In this document: positions 1 through 11,417 of the stretch, piece by piece
Layout of the letters: the number at the start of each line of letters is the position of its first letter
How positions within the stretch are numbered: the first letter of the stretch is position 1
Source of the DNA: Grifola frondosa
Lineage: Eukaryota > Basidiomycota > Agaricomycetes > Polyporales > Grifolaceae
Direction of reading: 5' to 3'
Length of the DNA: 64,000 nt
Assembly: GCA_001683735.1 (NCBI GenBank)
Contig: LUGG01000001.1
Location: 1,426,001 to 1,490,000 of the forward strand
Notes under the pieces: generated by a model
What the model was told of the DNA's origin: nothing
Databases searched by the model: none
The model's input: the letters and a program-made list of their open reading frames with translations, nothing else
Position numbers and translations under genes: made by a program

Positions 1-573
1 TTTATGAGGAATTTGATGATGGGTACCAAATATCTAGAACATTGTGGCAAGATGGTTATCGATAATGTCTCCAGCGGAGCACGATGTGCTTTGGAATTCA
101 AAGAAGGCGGTTATTGGGGACCCACAAACCTGGTTTCTGGCACGGTGCATTCTCCTTCAGGCTCTGCTGTGGCACATCTCGAGGGAAAATGGGATGAGCA
201 AATGTCCCGAAAGCTCGATTCCTCGCATTTACACGTGCTATGGAGGATCACACCCTTTCCCAATAATGCTTTGGAGTTTTACGGTTTTAGCGCGTTCGGC
301 ATCACCTTGAATGAGATCACACCGGATCTGGAAGGAAAGTTACCCCCTACTGATTCACGACTTCGAACGGACGTGCGAGCTCTTGAAAATGGCGACATTG
401 ACTTTGCAGAGCGAGAGAAGTTGAGGATAGAGGAGATGCAGCGAGAGAGGCGAAATTGTGGCGCAGAACGGAGTCCGCGATGGTTCAAACAAGTTGGTGA
501 GGAATGGTTATACATCGGAGGTTACTGGGAACAACGAGCGCAGGGTTGGTCGAGTGTGGAACCATTATGGTGA
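1..573 (+). CDS. Oxysterol-binding protein-related protein, C-terminal part (partial)
   Basis: Open from the first base of the window to a TGA at 571-573, so the 5' part of the gene lies outside. About 190 residues of the OSBP lipid-transfer domain are visible. The C-terminal family signature is clear: LPPTDSRLRTDVRALENGD, then a basic helix with ERR, then a tryptophan-rich end (PRWF, YIGGYWEQR). ORP proteins move sterols and phosphoinositides between membranes at contact sites. Which subfamily (Kes1/Osh4-like short form or a long PH-containing form) cannot be told, because the N-terminus is missing. No intron or frameshift is seen in this exon. Confidence 0.9.
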   Translation, partial: FMRNLMMGTKYLEHCGKMVIDNVSSGARCALEFKEGGYWGPTNLVSGTVHSPSGSAVAHLEGKWDEQMSRKLDSSHLHVLWRITPFPNNALEFYGFSAFGITLNEITPDLEGKLPPTDSRLRTDVRALENGDIDFAEREKLRIEEMQRERRNCGAERSPRWFKQVGEEWLYIGGYWEQRAQGWSSVEPLW

Positions 574-972
574 TGTGGCCTTCCATACTTACTGAACACT
601 TTCACTACTCCCAATTCTGGCAGTCGTGCGGCGCACGATAACCGGGCCCGAAGCATGGTACGTAGTCGACGGTGCCCATCCGCTGCTGATTATGAACTGG
701 AGAACCAATCGTGCTCCCGGTCGCAAGTGCAATGTCGACGTTGATCCTTGCAAATGGCATCTGCTTATGTTGCCGACAATTAAACGTGCGAATTGCGTAT
801 GCCTCTCGGCTGAAGACTCGGGACATGTTGAAACGTTTCTTTGCGCGCTGCTTATCCGTGCCTTCTCCGCTCTCTCTCTCTGCCAATGTGCGACGTTCAT
901 CGTTTCGCCGACGAGTCACTTCAGCATTTATCTAGATGTATCTCGTCAATACTACTCGGGCTGGAGGATGCC
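574..972. other. Intergenic region upstream of the CBM1 gene
   Basis: About 400 bases between the oxysterol-binding protein stop and the next ATG. Open frames on both strands are short, mutually overlapping and resemble no family I know. It probably holds the 3' UTR of the first gene and the promoter of the next. Confidence 0.5.
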
Positions 973-1415
973 ATGGCTTTGATTTCTAGGCTTGCATTTT
1001 TCGTCCTTGGTTTGCTCATGTCCTCCGTTCTTGCTGAGCAAGCTATCTACCAACAATGCGGTGGCATTGGATGGTGAGTAAATGCTCCAATCTGATCAAC
1101 TATAGCATCCTTCAATCTGTGGCACTACCTGTCAAGTACTAAACGATTGCACATGCAAATATTAACACAGCTGATACGATCTTGAACCTGAACGAACACT
1201 GCAGATTACCCTCAATGTCTATCGGGTCGTCAACTTCGATATCGAGCGCCTCCAGCAGTAGCGTTCCCCCGACCTCCAGCACTTCCTCCCCTCAGAGCCA
1301 GAAAAGCACTGCAAACATCTCTCCTGAATGGAGAGCAGCATATTATTCTAAGGTAGATGCGACGCGTTTGTGGCGTCGAGCAATCGGCATTTCTAGCAGC
1401 AGAGACCTTAGGTGA
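973..1415 (+). pseudogene. Secreted protein with damaged cellulose-binding module (CBM1) and Ser-rich linker
   Basis: The ATG at 973 opens a good signal peptide (MALISRLAFFVLGLLMSSVLA) followed by the start of a fungal CBM1, IYQQCGGIGW. A GTGAGT donor follows at 1074. After a possible acceptor near 1106, another frame reads PSICGTTCQVLND, the second half of a CBM1, but it does not join in frame and soon meets TAA. Further on, 1182-1415 encodes a Ser/Thr/Pro-rich stretch (SIGSSTSISSASSSS) like the linkers that join CBM1 to a catalytic domain. No catalytic domain is recognised before the aconitase gene. CBM1 normally docks hydrolases or oxidases on cellulose. Either the gene has decayed or one-base sequence errors hide a longer enzyme; the extent given is approximate. 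Confidence 0.45.
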
Positions 1416-1753
1416 GGCTCTATCACTAACTGAGAGTATCCCTACATGATACCTCCCTCTATATAAGTGAAGAAATACAAAGTACCTGTCGCTTGCGGAA
1501 GATTCGAACAAGGAGAGGAAATTTCAGAAGAGACAATCTGTAGGCGTTCATTGGACGTGATTCGGTCACGTGATGGAAGATCCCAAATTTTGTTGAGATC
1601 TGAGATTTGAGTTGTTTGGGAGGTCCTCCAAGTCAAAGAAACTGCTGTTAGTCTGGGACCTGGCTTGCTTACTTCTTCTAAGGATCACAGACTGGACGCC
1701 GGCGGGATTGTACGACTCTAGAGGAAAGTCTCTCCCGGGCAGAGGACAGAGCC
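1416..1753. other. Region upstream of the aconitase gene
   Basis: About 340 bases. A frame at roughly 1465-1610 continues without stop but resembles nothing I recognise; it could be a further exon of the damaged CBM1 gene. The rest probably contains the aconitase promoter and 5' UTR. Confidence 0.4.
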
Positions 1754-4700
1754 ATGATTAGATGCTCTGCACTCCAAAGAAGGGCCTTTCACATTCCCAA
1801 TGTCCTTACAAAAAACAGGTCTCTGGCCACCCATGCCGTGCTTCCAGAGAAGGATTGTTCGTCCATCACTCCACCGTACGGGAGGCTGCTGCAAAACCTC
1901 GCTATTGTGCGGAAACTGTTAAGCGATCGGCCGTTGACTCTTGCAGAGAAGATCCTCTACAGTCACATCACTGACCCTGAGGCAAGTCTTGCGACAGGGG
2001 GACTTACGCGGGGAGAGACGTATCTTCAGCTCAGTCCCGAACGGGTGGCAATGCAGGATGCTTCCGCCCAGTGAGCTTACAAAATTTGACCACGCCCTTC
2101 TGTACCTGACATATCTGGCAGGATGGCATTGTGAGCAAACAGGCTCATCTCGAGGTCAATATGACCGCTCATGTATATATCCTCGTAGATTGCAATTCAT
2201 GAGCGCCGGGATGTCGAGCTGTGCAGTGCCTGCCAGTATACATTGCGATCATCTTATTCAGGCTGTTGATGGCGCTGCTTCCGACTTGAAGGTAATCTAC
2301 CCTCCTGATCCCTCAAGCGCACAAATGCTCAGTATGACAATTGAAAGCGATCCATAGTGTCCAATGAAGAGGTCTTCAACTTTTTGGAGAGTGCCGCCCG
2401 AAAATACGGGATTGAATTCTGGAAGCCAGGCTCGGGTATTATCCACCAGATTGTACTCGAAAATTACGCGGCTCCGGGAATGCTTATGTTAGTCGCTCCT
2501 GTTTTGAGCTCTGCACCTACATTAACAACGTAACCAGGCTTGGTACAGGTATGGACGCTTGGCTTGATCCTCATGCAGTTGTTGGATATGATTCACAGAT
2601 TCGCACACGCCTAACGCGGGAGGCCTTGGAATGCTCGCCATTGGAGTTGGAGGCGCAGATGCAGTTGATGCACTGACCGGTACACCTTGGGAATTGAAAG
2701 CACCACAGGTCGTTGGTCAGACCCTGCATACCTGTTAGAATGTCCCCAAGCTGACGTGCCTAAAGGAATTCACCTAATTGGCAAAATGAACGGCTGGGCA
2801 ACGCCTAAGGACTTGATCCTACATCTGGCCGGAAAATTGACCGTACGGGTGAGCTGCGATTCCTCATGTACTGTACGAGCTTCTGAGACAACGGTACATG
2901 TAGGGAGGAACAGGTCGTATACTGGAATATTTTGGTCCCGGAGTCTTCAACCAATCGTGTACCGGTATGTTGCAGCATACTCGTCGTACGACTGCCACAA
3001 ACATTGTCTTAGGTTTGGCTACTGTGGCGAATATGGGCGCGGAAGTAGGCGCTACGACATCGACATTTCCGTATACTCCGAGCATGCGAGCTTATCTTAA
3101 CGCGACCGGACGTGCACCTGTTGCTCGTGCTGCGGATGAGGCTGCTTCTAAGGGTTTTTTGGCTGCAGACGAAGGTGCGCAATATGACGAAGTTATTGAG
3201 ATCGTGAGTAGATTTGTTTTCATGAGAGAGATGACTTTTTTTACTGTAATAATCTCATCTAGGACCTGTCGGAGCTTGAACCTACCATCAACGGCCCTTT
3301 CACACCGGATCTGGCGACCCCGCTTTCGAAATTCGGATCATTTGTCCAGCAGCAAGGATGGAAGGATGAAGTCTCGGCCGCTCTCATTGGATCATGTACT
3401 AACAGTTCTTACGAGGACATGGTGCGGTGCATTTTTTTTGGCAAAGTGGAATTGCGTTAGTTGATAGGGAAACAACAGACTAGCGTTGCTGACCTTGCCA
3501 AACAGGCCAAAGCGGCTGGGCTTACTACTAAGGTAGGCAACATTGTTGCAGCTTCCTTGATTTACAATTCATAACTTGCTGTCAAAGGTCCCATTCCTTT
3601 GCACTCCTGGCTCCGAACAGATTCGAGCTACCATGGAACGTGACCAAGTTACTGATGCTCTCAAGGATGTTGGCGCTGTTGTCCTGGCGAACGCTTGCGG
3701 ACCATGTATCGGACAGGTATGAATTTGCTACGTCATCTCCCGTCGTTGTCCTCAAACTGTTGCTAGTGGAAACGAGAAGACAAGCAGGGCGAGGAAAACG
3801 GTACGCCAGTCTTATTCACACTATCCCCTCTCGGACTTTGACGCAGATTGATTCCATAGCGATTTTAACATCCTTCAACCGGAACTTTAAGTCTCGTAAT
3901 GACGGTAACCGCCTGACCATGAACTTCCTAGCGTCTCCTACAGTTGTGACTGCTATGGCATTCTCCGGAAGACTCTCTTTCAACCCCATGTCGGATAGCA
4001 TTCCTCTTCCTTCCGGAGAACAATTTAAATTCTCACCGCCGACTGGACGCGACCTGCCGGTAGCTGGTTTCACTCCCGGAGATACTACCTTCTACCCGTC
4101 TCCAACCCCTGCTCCCCAGCCAGATACGGAAATCGTCATTAAGCCCGATTCGCAACGTTTGGAACTACTCGAGCCTTTCTCAAGCCACTTCGGAGAACAT
4201 AACCGCAGAGGTTTGGAGCTTCCCAGTCTCAAGGTTCTTATGAGAGTAAGAGGGAAGTGCACTACTGACCATATTTCCGCTGCGGTATGTTGCATCGTCA
4301 CCAAAATTAACGACGGTTGTTCTTACCGAGATTTCAGGGTCCATGGCTGAAGTATAAGGGACATCTGACTAACATTTCGGAGAACCTTCGTGCGTAAACC
4401 TACCAATTCCGAGAATATTATTGTACTCATCACGCAGTCTATAGTCATTACGGTACGAATGTCTATCCTGTTGTCCAAGCAAAAGAGACGATCATCAATC
4501 ATTAGGCTGTCAATGACGAGGGTGGCGAGGTGAATGTCGCTTTTGATCACGAGCATGACCCCTCGCAATCCGAGACGGACACGATCCCAGGTGTCGCCAA
4601 GCGTTTGAAGGCGCGCAACCAACCATGGGCTTTGGTTGTCGATGAGAACTATGGTGAAGGTAGTGCACGTGAACATGCTGCATTGCAGCCACGCTTCTAT

Positions 4701-5156
4701 GGTATGTTCTCCGTGATCCCTCTGTTGAGCGGGAAATTAAGTGCGCTCAGGTTGTGCGATGATCGTTGCGCGCTCGTTTGCTCGCATCCATGAAACTAAC
4801 CTCAAAGTGAGTCTTCTCTTCAAGCGCGTGACAATCACGCTTATTCCGCGCTTCAGAAACAAGGAGTCCTGCCTTTGTGGTTCGTAGACAAGGCAGATTA
4901 CTCTCGTATCGGTGCTGGTGACGTTGTCGAGACGATTGGCTTGGAAGATCTTCTGAACGGCAAAGCGGATGCTTCCATCAAGCTTAGAGTTGTTCGCAGG
5001 AATGGAGATGTGTTTGAAATTCCTACGAGGCATACAATGTCCAGCGATCAACTCAAATGGTTGCGTGCGGGTTCAGCACTCAATTCACATCCGCTCACAA
5101 ATTACCGCGAACTAGGATTACTACTTACATACAAGACGTATCTACAAATACATTAG
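1754..5156 (+). CDS. aco2: Aconitate hydratase, mitochondrial (Aco2 / homocitrate dehydratase-like)
   Basis: Starts [16 protein letters not shown], a basic mitochondrial-type presequence. The whole aconitase fold then follows across about 15 exons: [40 protein letters not shown], the [4Fe-4S] ligands in GSCTNSS and CGPCIG, the swivel-domain [11 protein letters not shown], and [11 protein letters not shown]. The enzyme interconverts citrate and isocitrate. The wording [17 protein letters not shown] is closer to fungal Aco2/AcoB proteins, which dehydrate homocitrate in lysine biosynthesis, than to canonical Aco1; that is inference. An 8-base exon lies at 4445-4452. As read, the frame ends at TAG 5154-5156, but shifting one base near 5065 gives the more family-like ending RSQITAN and a stop at 5115. 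It is tail-to-tail with msh1. Confidence 0.9.
4445..4452 (+). other. aco2: 8-nt micro-exon of the aconitase gene
   Basis: The upstream exon ends at 4389 (...GAACCTTC) before GTGCGT; the downstream exon starts at 4506 (GCTGTCAATGAC). Joining them directly gives an immediate stop. Inserting the 8 bases TCATTACG, flanked by AG at 4443-4444 and GT at 4453-4454, restores the frame and reads ENLLITAVNDEGG, which fits the aconitase family. The introns on each side would be about 55 and 53 nt, normal for this window. Confidence 0.7.
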
Positions 5157-8100
5157 ATAGGATTATCACAACTAGGGAGGGCTAAGGTCTGTCCCAAAGT
5201 CTGTAGCTCTACTTTGTCATCCCCCTGGCCTGCCGCCCTCTTCTTTAACCAGGACAGTGCTGTCTTCGCAACTGTGACAGCAGAATCAGGCATCCCGGCG
5301 AGCTGAGCCACCCTTAATCCATGACTATCACGATTTATTCCGGATCTCAACCGGTGAGAATATGCGAAGTACCCATCCTTTTCAATCCGTCAGTCCAGTA
5401 CCTCGGAGAGTCGATGAGGAAACTTACCTCGGTCTCATCGACGTCTGTGCAGAAGAATCCCACATTCGCGAAAGCACCTTGACCTTTATGGTTGTCAGTG
5501 TGCCCCAACATGTCAGCGAGCTCGTGGAAGTGAGTCGCGAACATAGCTCGGCATCCGTTCACAGATAACAGGTGATGGACGGCAGCAAACGCGATTGCTA
5601 GACCGTCCTCGACTGTGGTCCCTCTGCCAACTTCATCCATTATAACCTGATAACATACGTTCAATGAGGAAGCAGACAGACTACTGAAACCTTACCAGGC
5701 TATTAGGTGTCGCTCGTCGCAGAATTTCGCTCGTCTCTAGCATTTCCACCATGAACGTGCTCCGATCACGGAACAAATCATCCTTAGCTCCCACTCTCGA
5801 GAACACCCGGTCTACAATCCCGATTTCTGCAGCCTCTGCAGGAACAAAAGAGCCGGTCTGGGCTAGGATTGTGATCAAGGCAGTCTGGCGAAGTAGTGTG
5901 GATTTGCCAGCCATGTTCGGGCCAGTGATGATGTGCAGCTTGGAGTCCGGAGCGAAGGAAACCGTGTTAGGGGTGAACACACGGCCTGCCGTCAGCAATC
6001 CAAGCTCGACGGTGGGGTGACGGCCATTGACAACATGATACGTTGAACTATGGATCCTCAGTAGGCGGAAAGGATGTGGCAGCCAACGAACTCACTCGTT
6101 CTTCAAGACTGGCCTCACAAAATTCATTTCCATGGCAAGTCTAGCAAATGCGAGCGTGACATCAAGTTCGTCGACGATACGTGCATTGCGTCGCAATTGG
6201 CTTGAATGTGCATTTACCTAGACATAAGTTGCATTAGTTGAACATCGCGGGTCTCAATTGAAAAGAGCTGACTTCACTGCGTAGAGTCTCGAATGCTTCT
6301 CTTTCAGCCGCATATATCGAATTGGTAACTTCAACAATCTGTGAGCCAAGCAGCGACCATTCCTGCACAACGAAGTCATATAGAGGCCGTATTGCCAGCT
6401 ATCATGGCACTCACTTGGAAAAAGAAACTGATTGTAGAGTTGCTCTCTGAGATTTTGATAAACAGGGAAGATGCTTTCAGTTTGGCGGCATCGCGTTTTC
6501 CTCGTGCTAAATGAACATGCATTCCCAAACTGGGTGATGTGCGTAAGGACAGCGAAGGAGCATCTACAGGCCACAAAGGTGATCAGATAACTTTGGACCT
6601 GGAGAAAGGATACTCACCATAAGTGAATTGTAGATGTCGCTCAAGCCTTTCTCTCTCGATCAAAAGCGAACGTAACCATGCGTGAAGATTCTTGAGCTCA
6701 TTCGAGAATCTATCGCAATGCCGTTCAGCCAACTAATGAAGAGCCATGTGCTGCGACGTACTCGGGTTTAATGGTCCAGGTCTCACCACCAATAACAGTA
6801 AAATGGTCGCGCGATGGCTGGAGGCTTTCGTTTGTGCCATCTCCCGATTCTGGTATCTCAGGGGATGGCAAGGCGTTCTCGCCGGTCAACGCCATACGTA
6901 TCCTGTTCGCAAGATTTTCGAGATCAGCCATCCTTGACATGAGCATTTCAAGACTGGTCCAGTCGCTCTCCGTGACCTGACCCCGTTCTTGGTGCTCCAT
7001 GTGTTTCTCGAGCTCCACCCTATTCTTGATAGACGACCAGATATCGATGGTTGTACAGATCGCAGAGAGGTCGCTGACGTCGCCACGCCCAAGGAGGAAT
7101 CGCTGAACTATGCGAGTAGCATCTTCGACCTCGCCTAATGTCTGTACAAGGTCCTGTAGAACGAATGGTCTGGAGTAAAAGAAAGCAACAAGAGATTGGC
7201 GAGCATTTATTTCAGTGATGGAAGTGCTGGGTGAACCTAGTCATCGATCAGCTCTAATTTTCGTAGCAAATATGACGATATTCACATAACCATCGTGCTA
7301 GCAGTCGTGTCCCGCTGCTGGTCAGTGTTCGCTTGACAACACTGAACAGGCTGCCTGTTGTGCCACCTTCTCTCATACCCTCGCGGATTTCTAGGGCTTT
7401 GATCGTATGCGAGTCGATCTGCATCCTCCCATCCACAGTCTCTCTGTTTGGAGGGGAAAGACGAGGCATGTGCTCCATCAAATTTGTATGCAAGAATGCA
7501 GTGAGGAGTTTGACAGCCCCAACCTCTGCATCCGTCAACGGGTCAGGCAGAACCGAGTTTTCCAGATCGAGCTGCGTCGTTATATCGTCAGGGCCAGACC
7601 GACCCGCAGATGCAACTCTGGGAACTTCGTCACCTGTTGCATCTGAAGGAGAGTAATACGATGTGAAGCAACCCTCTTCAATGATGGCAGTCCGTATAGG
7701 ATGAGCATCGTCCAAAAGGAGCTGCTTCTCTAATACGACTTCGCGAGGATTGATACGGACAAGTTCATCTCGCAAGCCTTCATATGATGTGTTCTTCGTG
7801 AAGAAGTCTCCGGTGGATACGTCAATCCAAGCAATCCGACAGGTTCCGCGGTCCCATTTGTTGATGAAGCAGTATCGATGGAAACGACGGAGAGGAGGTA
7901 TTATTCTCATACGGATTCAGGAATGGCTCGTCGATGAGTGTGCCCGGTGTGACGATGCGGACGACACGTCTGTCAAAGCCACCTTTTGCTCCTTCAAGTG
8001 GCGAACGAAGAAACTCCTCGCACAGAGCTACAGATCGGTTGTGCTGCTGGACCAGCATCTTCAGGTACTTATTCAGGTGCATAAGCGGAAAGCCACACAT

Positions 8101-9470
8101 CAGTACGCGCCGTCCACTCCATGTCTTCAGAGCCAGCTTGATGTTCAGTAGGCGAGATACCTCCGCTGCTTGATCAAAGTACGACTTCCTTCCTTGTCAA
8201 TAGTGTACCATACTAGGATTACTCTGACTCACTTCATAGAATTGACCAACACGAGTGAGCAAAATGCAGTGAGGAAATCTGGCCAGGTTGTCTCGAATCT
8301 CAGTCGCAAGTGGAGTACGGGTAGAGGAACTGCAGAAGCTGAAGCCGAAGCTTGCTCTATAACAACCGAGGGGTGAGAAACATGCACTCGTCCTAACACT
8401 GAGAACATACGCATGGCCTCCTGCGTTATTTGAGCCTTTTTCCGCCGACCTCTTCGTTTAGATCTGACAAGAAGCTCATCGGGCAGATCAATAACAGATA
8501 GTTGAGGTTCTAGCTCGGGCTGTTCGTCAGGACTAATGCTCTCTGACGGGGATTTTAAGGGAGATGCAGAATCTGACATAAACGTTAAGAAAAGTGAACT
8601 ATGATGTGGTGGCAGGGACTTGCCCAAGACATCTGTCGCCTTCTTGGTTCGGCGTTTTCGTTTGGGTTTTACATCATCCTGTATTTCAGTGTCAACGAAA
8701 GGCTGTTCGGACTCTATGCCAGGGTTTCCATCCTCTTGTGAGATGCTTAGTGGAGCAGTAGCGACGAGCGCTATTTTCACAGTGGCAACATTAGAATCCT
8801 GTCATCTGGTAACGGTAAAAGCGTACGAGTCTTCTTGCAATGCGGCAGCCTTCTTGGGTCGACCTCGCCGCTTGGGCTTAACGATATCCTCATCCTCAGC
8901 GGGAAAATCGTTACTAGTCTGATGGGACTCGAAGTCAGACTGCGTTTCCTCTGCTGGAGGATCAACGGCCTCTGGCATGGCAGCGCTACTTTCGGTCTGT
9001 TTTTTCCCTCGCTTCACGGTCTTGCTAGCAGTCTCTTCTGTAGGAGGCTCAACATCATAGGCAACGCGTGTCGTTGATAGTACAATAGCCTCTAACCCAG
9101 ACGATTCGCCTGGCGCATGTCAGGATTATGTATATTTATATGTATGAACAGGCGCACGTCTAGATAAAACTGAGAGTTTCGCATCATAAGATGCATGCGC
9201 TTCGCCAAGCCCCCCGTACCAAGTACCAAGAGGTGCAGCAACTGTTCCGTCAGCGAGCACACGAGTTTTTGGCAGGTCTGCATATTTTTTCTTTGTTGTA
9301 ATTACGGACGGCTTTTCTGGAGCAGCAGCCTCCGGGTCCGTAACATTAGCAGAGATGCATTTCGGGTGGTATATTTTAAATGTTCGGAGACAACGTGGGC
9401 GAGGAGCAAGAGCGGGTGGGCGACAGAATGCACTGGGTATCTTGGATGGTGAGCGTAAGGGAGTAACCAT
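5153..9470 (-). CDS. msh1: Mitochondrial DNA mismatch-repair protein Msh1 (MutS family) with AT-hook-like N-terminal region
   Basis: From the ATG at 9470 the protein begins with an Arg/Pro-rich, acid-free leader typical of mitochondrial import. A low-complexity region follows with basic [16 protein letters not shown] and KRRGRRKK blocks separated by acidic stretches. MutS domain I then reads [15 protein letters not shown] (mismatch-contact Phe-x-Glu retained) and [14 protein letters not shown]. The connector, lever and clamp regions occupy about 6.1-7.9 kb. The ATPase has Walker [10 protein letters not shown], Walker [12 protein letters not shown] and [12 protein letters not shown]. Msh1 acts on mitochondrial DNA in fungi. 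A 54-nt intron at about 9110-9163 joins the leader to the basic region in frame. The stop (complement of 5153-5155) touches the apparent aconitase stop. An in-frame non-ATG extension upstream to 9635 exists but is unlikely. Confidence 0.9.
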
Positions 9471-9696
9471 ATGCGAAGAATGAAGAGAGGGAAAGCAAAG
9501 CAGTGAGACCCCAGAGCAAGGGATTCGAAAGCAAACCAAACAACTTAATAGGAAGAGACAATTGGGAAGGGGCCGCCACCGTGACCGTAAGACGCCCATA
9601 GCAGGGAGCGGAGTTTTAAACAGTCGCGCACCCAAACTTCCCTTCTAGTTGCACGAAAACCAGGTCGCCCAGACGCACTCTCCCCCACTCACAAAT
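9471..9696. promoter_or_regulatory. Divergent promoter region, msh1 / cdc11
   Basis: The ATG of msh1 (minus, 9470) and the ATG of the septin gene (plus, 9697) are only 226 bases apart with nothing between them, so both promoters and 5' UTRs must share this stretch. No specific factor site is claimed. Confidence 0.6.
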
Positions 9697-11417
9697 ATGT
9701 CTTTCGCCGGCAGACGCAGAGGAAACAAGGTCAAGAAGGGTGTTCAGTTCACCGTCATGGTCGTCGGTCAGTGCTTTCGTGTACGTTTTGGCTGCCAACG
9801 CTCAACATCGTTCGTCGTGTTGTGTGCGTAACCGCGTCGTGTCTGGTTCGGTTCTCGTTCTTGCTACTGTTTTCGTGGCCACTATGTAGGTGCCTCCGGT
9901 ACTGGGCGCACGACCTTCGTGAACACCCTGTGCGAGTCGGAGGTTCTACCCCATAAAGTCTGTGACAGCCCTGAGACCGCTCATGTCGAGGAGGGCATCA
10001 GGATCAAGCCCGTCAATGTTGGTATGTATCCTCTCACCCATTCTTGAGCATGGTCTTAATCCCTGGCTAGAACTCGAGGAGGATGGCGTCCGCATTGCCC
10101 TCACCATCGTTGACACCCCCGGATTCGGTGACAACATCGACAACGAGTTCGCGTAGGCATCCGAATTTCCCATTCTGGCGGTTCGAGGCCTCATTATGTG
10201 CGCTTTTGACAGCTTCCAAGAAATTGTCGGCTACCTCGAACGGCAATACGACGACATCCTGGCCGAAGAGTCCCGCATCAAGCGTAACCCTCGCTTCCGG
10301 GACAACAGAGTACATGCCCTTCTATACTTCATCCCTCCTACTGGTCATGCGTATGTTGTCTTTCGCTTTCGCACGAGGAAGCTGTATTCTTAATAGTATC
10401 TCGCAGGCTGAGGGAGATGGACATCGAGTTGATGCGTCGCCTCTCGCCTCGCGTCAATGTGATCCCCGTCATTGGTAAGGCCGATTCGCTGACCCCGAGC
10501 GAATTGAAAGGCTTCAAGAAGCGGGTAAGTCCATCTTATATGCTGCACCTACCAGTGTGGTTAATACGAACTTGTGCAGATCATGGAGGATATCGAACAT
10601 TACGATATTCCGGTATACAATTTCCCATACGATGTTGAAGAAGACGATGAGGATACCATCCAGGATAATAGCGAGCTTCGCGTACGTATTATTCGCAATC
10701 TCTGCATCATATGATTGTTAAGGGGATGCTTGCCACAGTCCATGATGCCCTTCTCGATCGTTGGTTCGGAGGAAGAAATAGATATCGATGGCCAGCCTGT
10801 GCGCGCCAGAATATACCCATGGGGTGTTGTCGAGGTCGACAATCCGAAACATTCAGACTTCAGCCGGCTGAGGGGTGCTCTACTAAAGTAAATATTATCT
10901 GCCTATTCAAGCACTTTCCACTAATACAACGTCTTGCCCAGCACTCATCTCTCTGATTTGAAGGCCCTCACGCACGATGTTCTATATGAAACGTATCGTA
11001 CCGAGAAACTTTCTCGGACGGTGCATTCAGATACCCAGTAGGCCACTTCTTACTTATGTTTGGTTTCGTTTCTTATTCTCGAGCTAGGGACTCTTCGATC
11101 CTCCCCGAGGAGCTTGCTACTCAGAGTGTGCGTCTCAAGGAAGAGCAGCTCCGCCGCGAGGAAGAGAAGGCAAGTCATTCAATAGTGAATAGTGGTGTGT
11201 ATCTGATCACATTGCCAATCAGCTGCGCGAGATCGAGTTACGGGTGCAACGCGAAATCAACGAGAAGAGGCAGGAGCTGCTGGCGAAGGAGGAATCCCTC
11301 AGGTTAGTGATTTAGTTGGGATACGGGCTTTTCGATCAAGATGTTGATATCGTGATTCACAGGAATCTCGAGAGTCGGCTTGCTGCACAAGGCTCGCAGT
11401 CGGAGTTCCGCGACTAG
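9697..11417 (+). CDS. cdc11: Septin, Cdc11 / AspA class
   Basis: Begins MSFAGRRRGNKVKKGVQFTVMVV, a short basic N-terminus leading into the septin GTPase domain. The P-loop is GASGTGRTTFVNTLC (Arg-Thr-Thr where most septins have Lys-Ser/Thr, as in Cdc11-class septins). G3 is DTPGFGD and G4 is GKADSLTP. The septin-unique element has RIYPWGVVEVDNPKHSDF. The wording EEDDEDTIQDN and LYETYRTEKLS points to Cdc11/AspA rather than Cdc3, Cdc10 or Cdc12. The C-terminus is a charged coiled coil (EEQLRREEEKLREIELRVQR) ending SEFRD. Septins form hetero-oligomeric filaments at the bud neck, septum and hyphal tip. About eight short introns; no frame problem seen. Confidence 0.92.
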
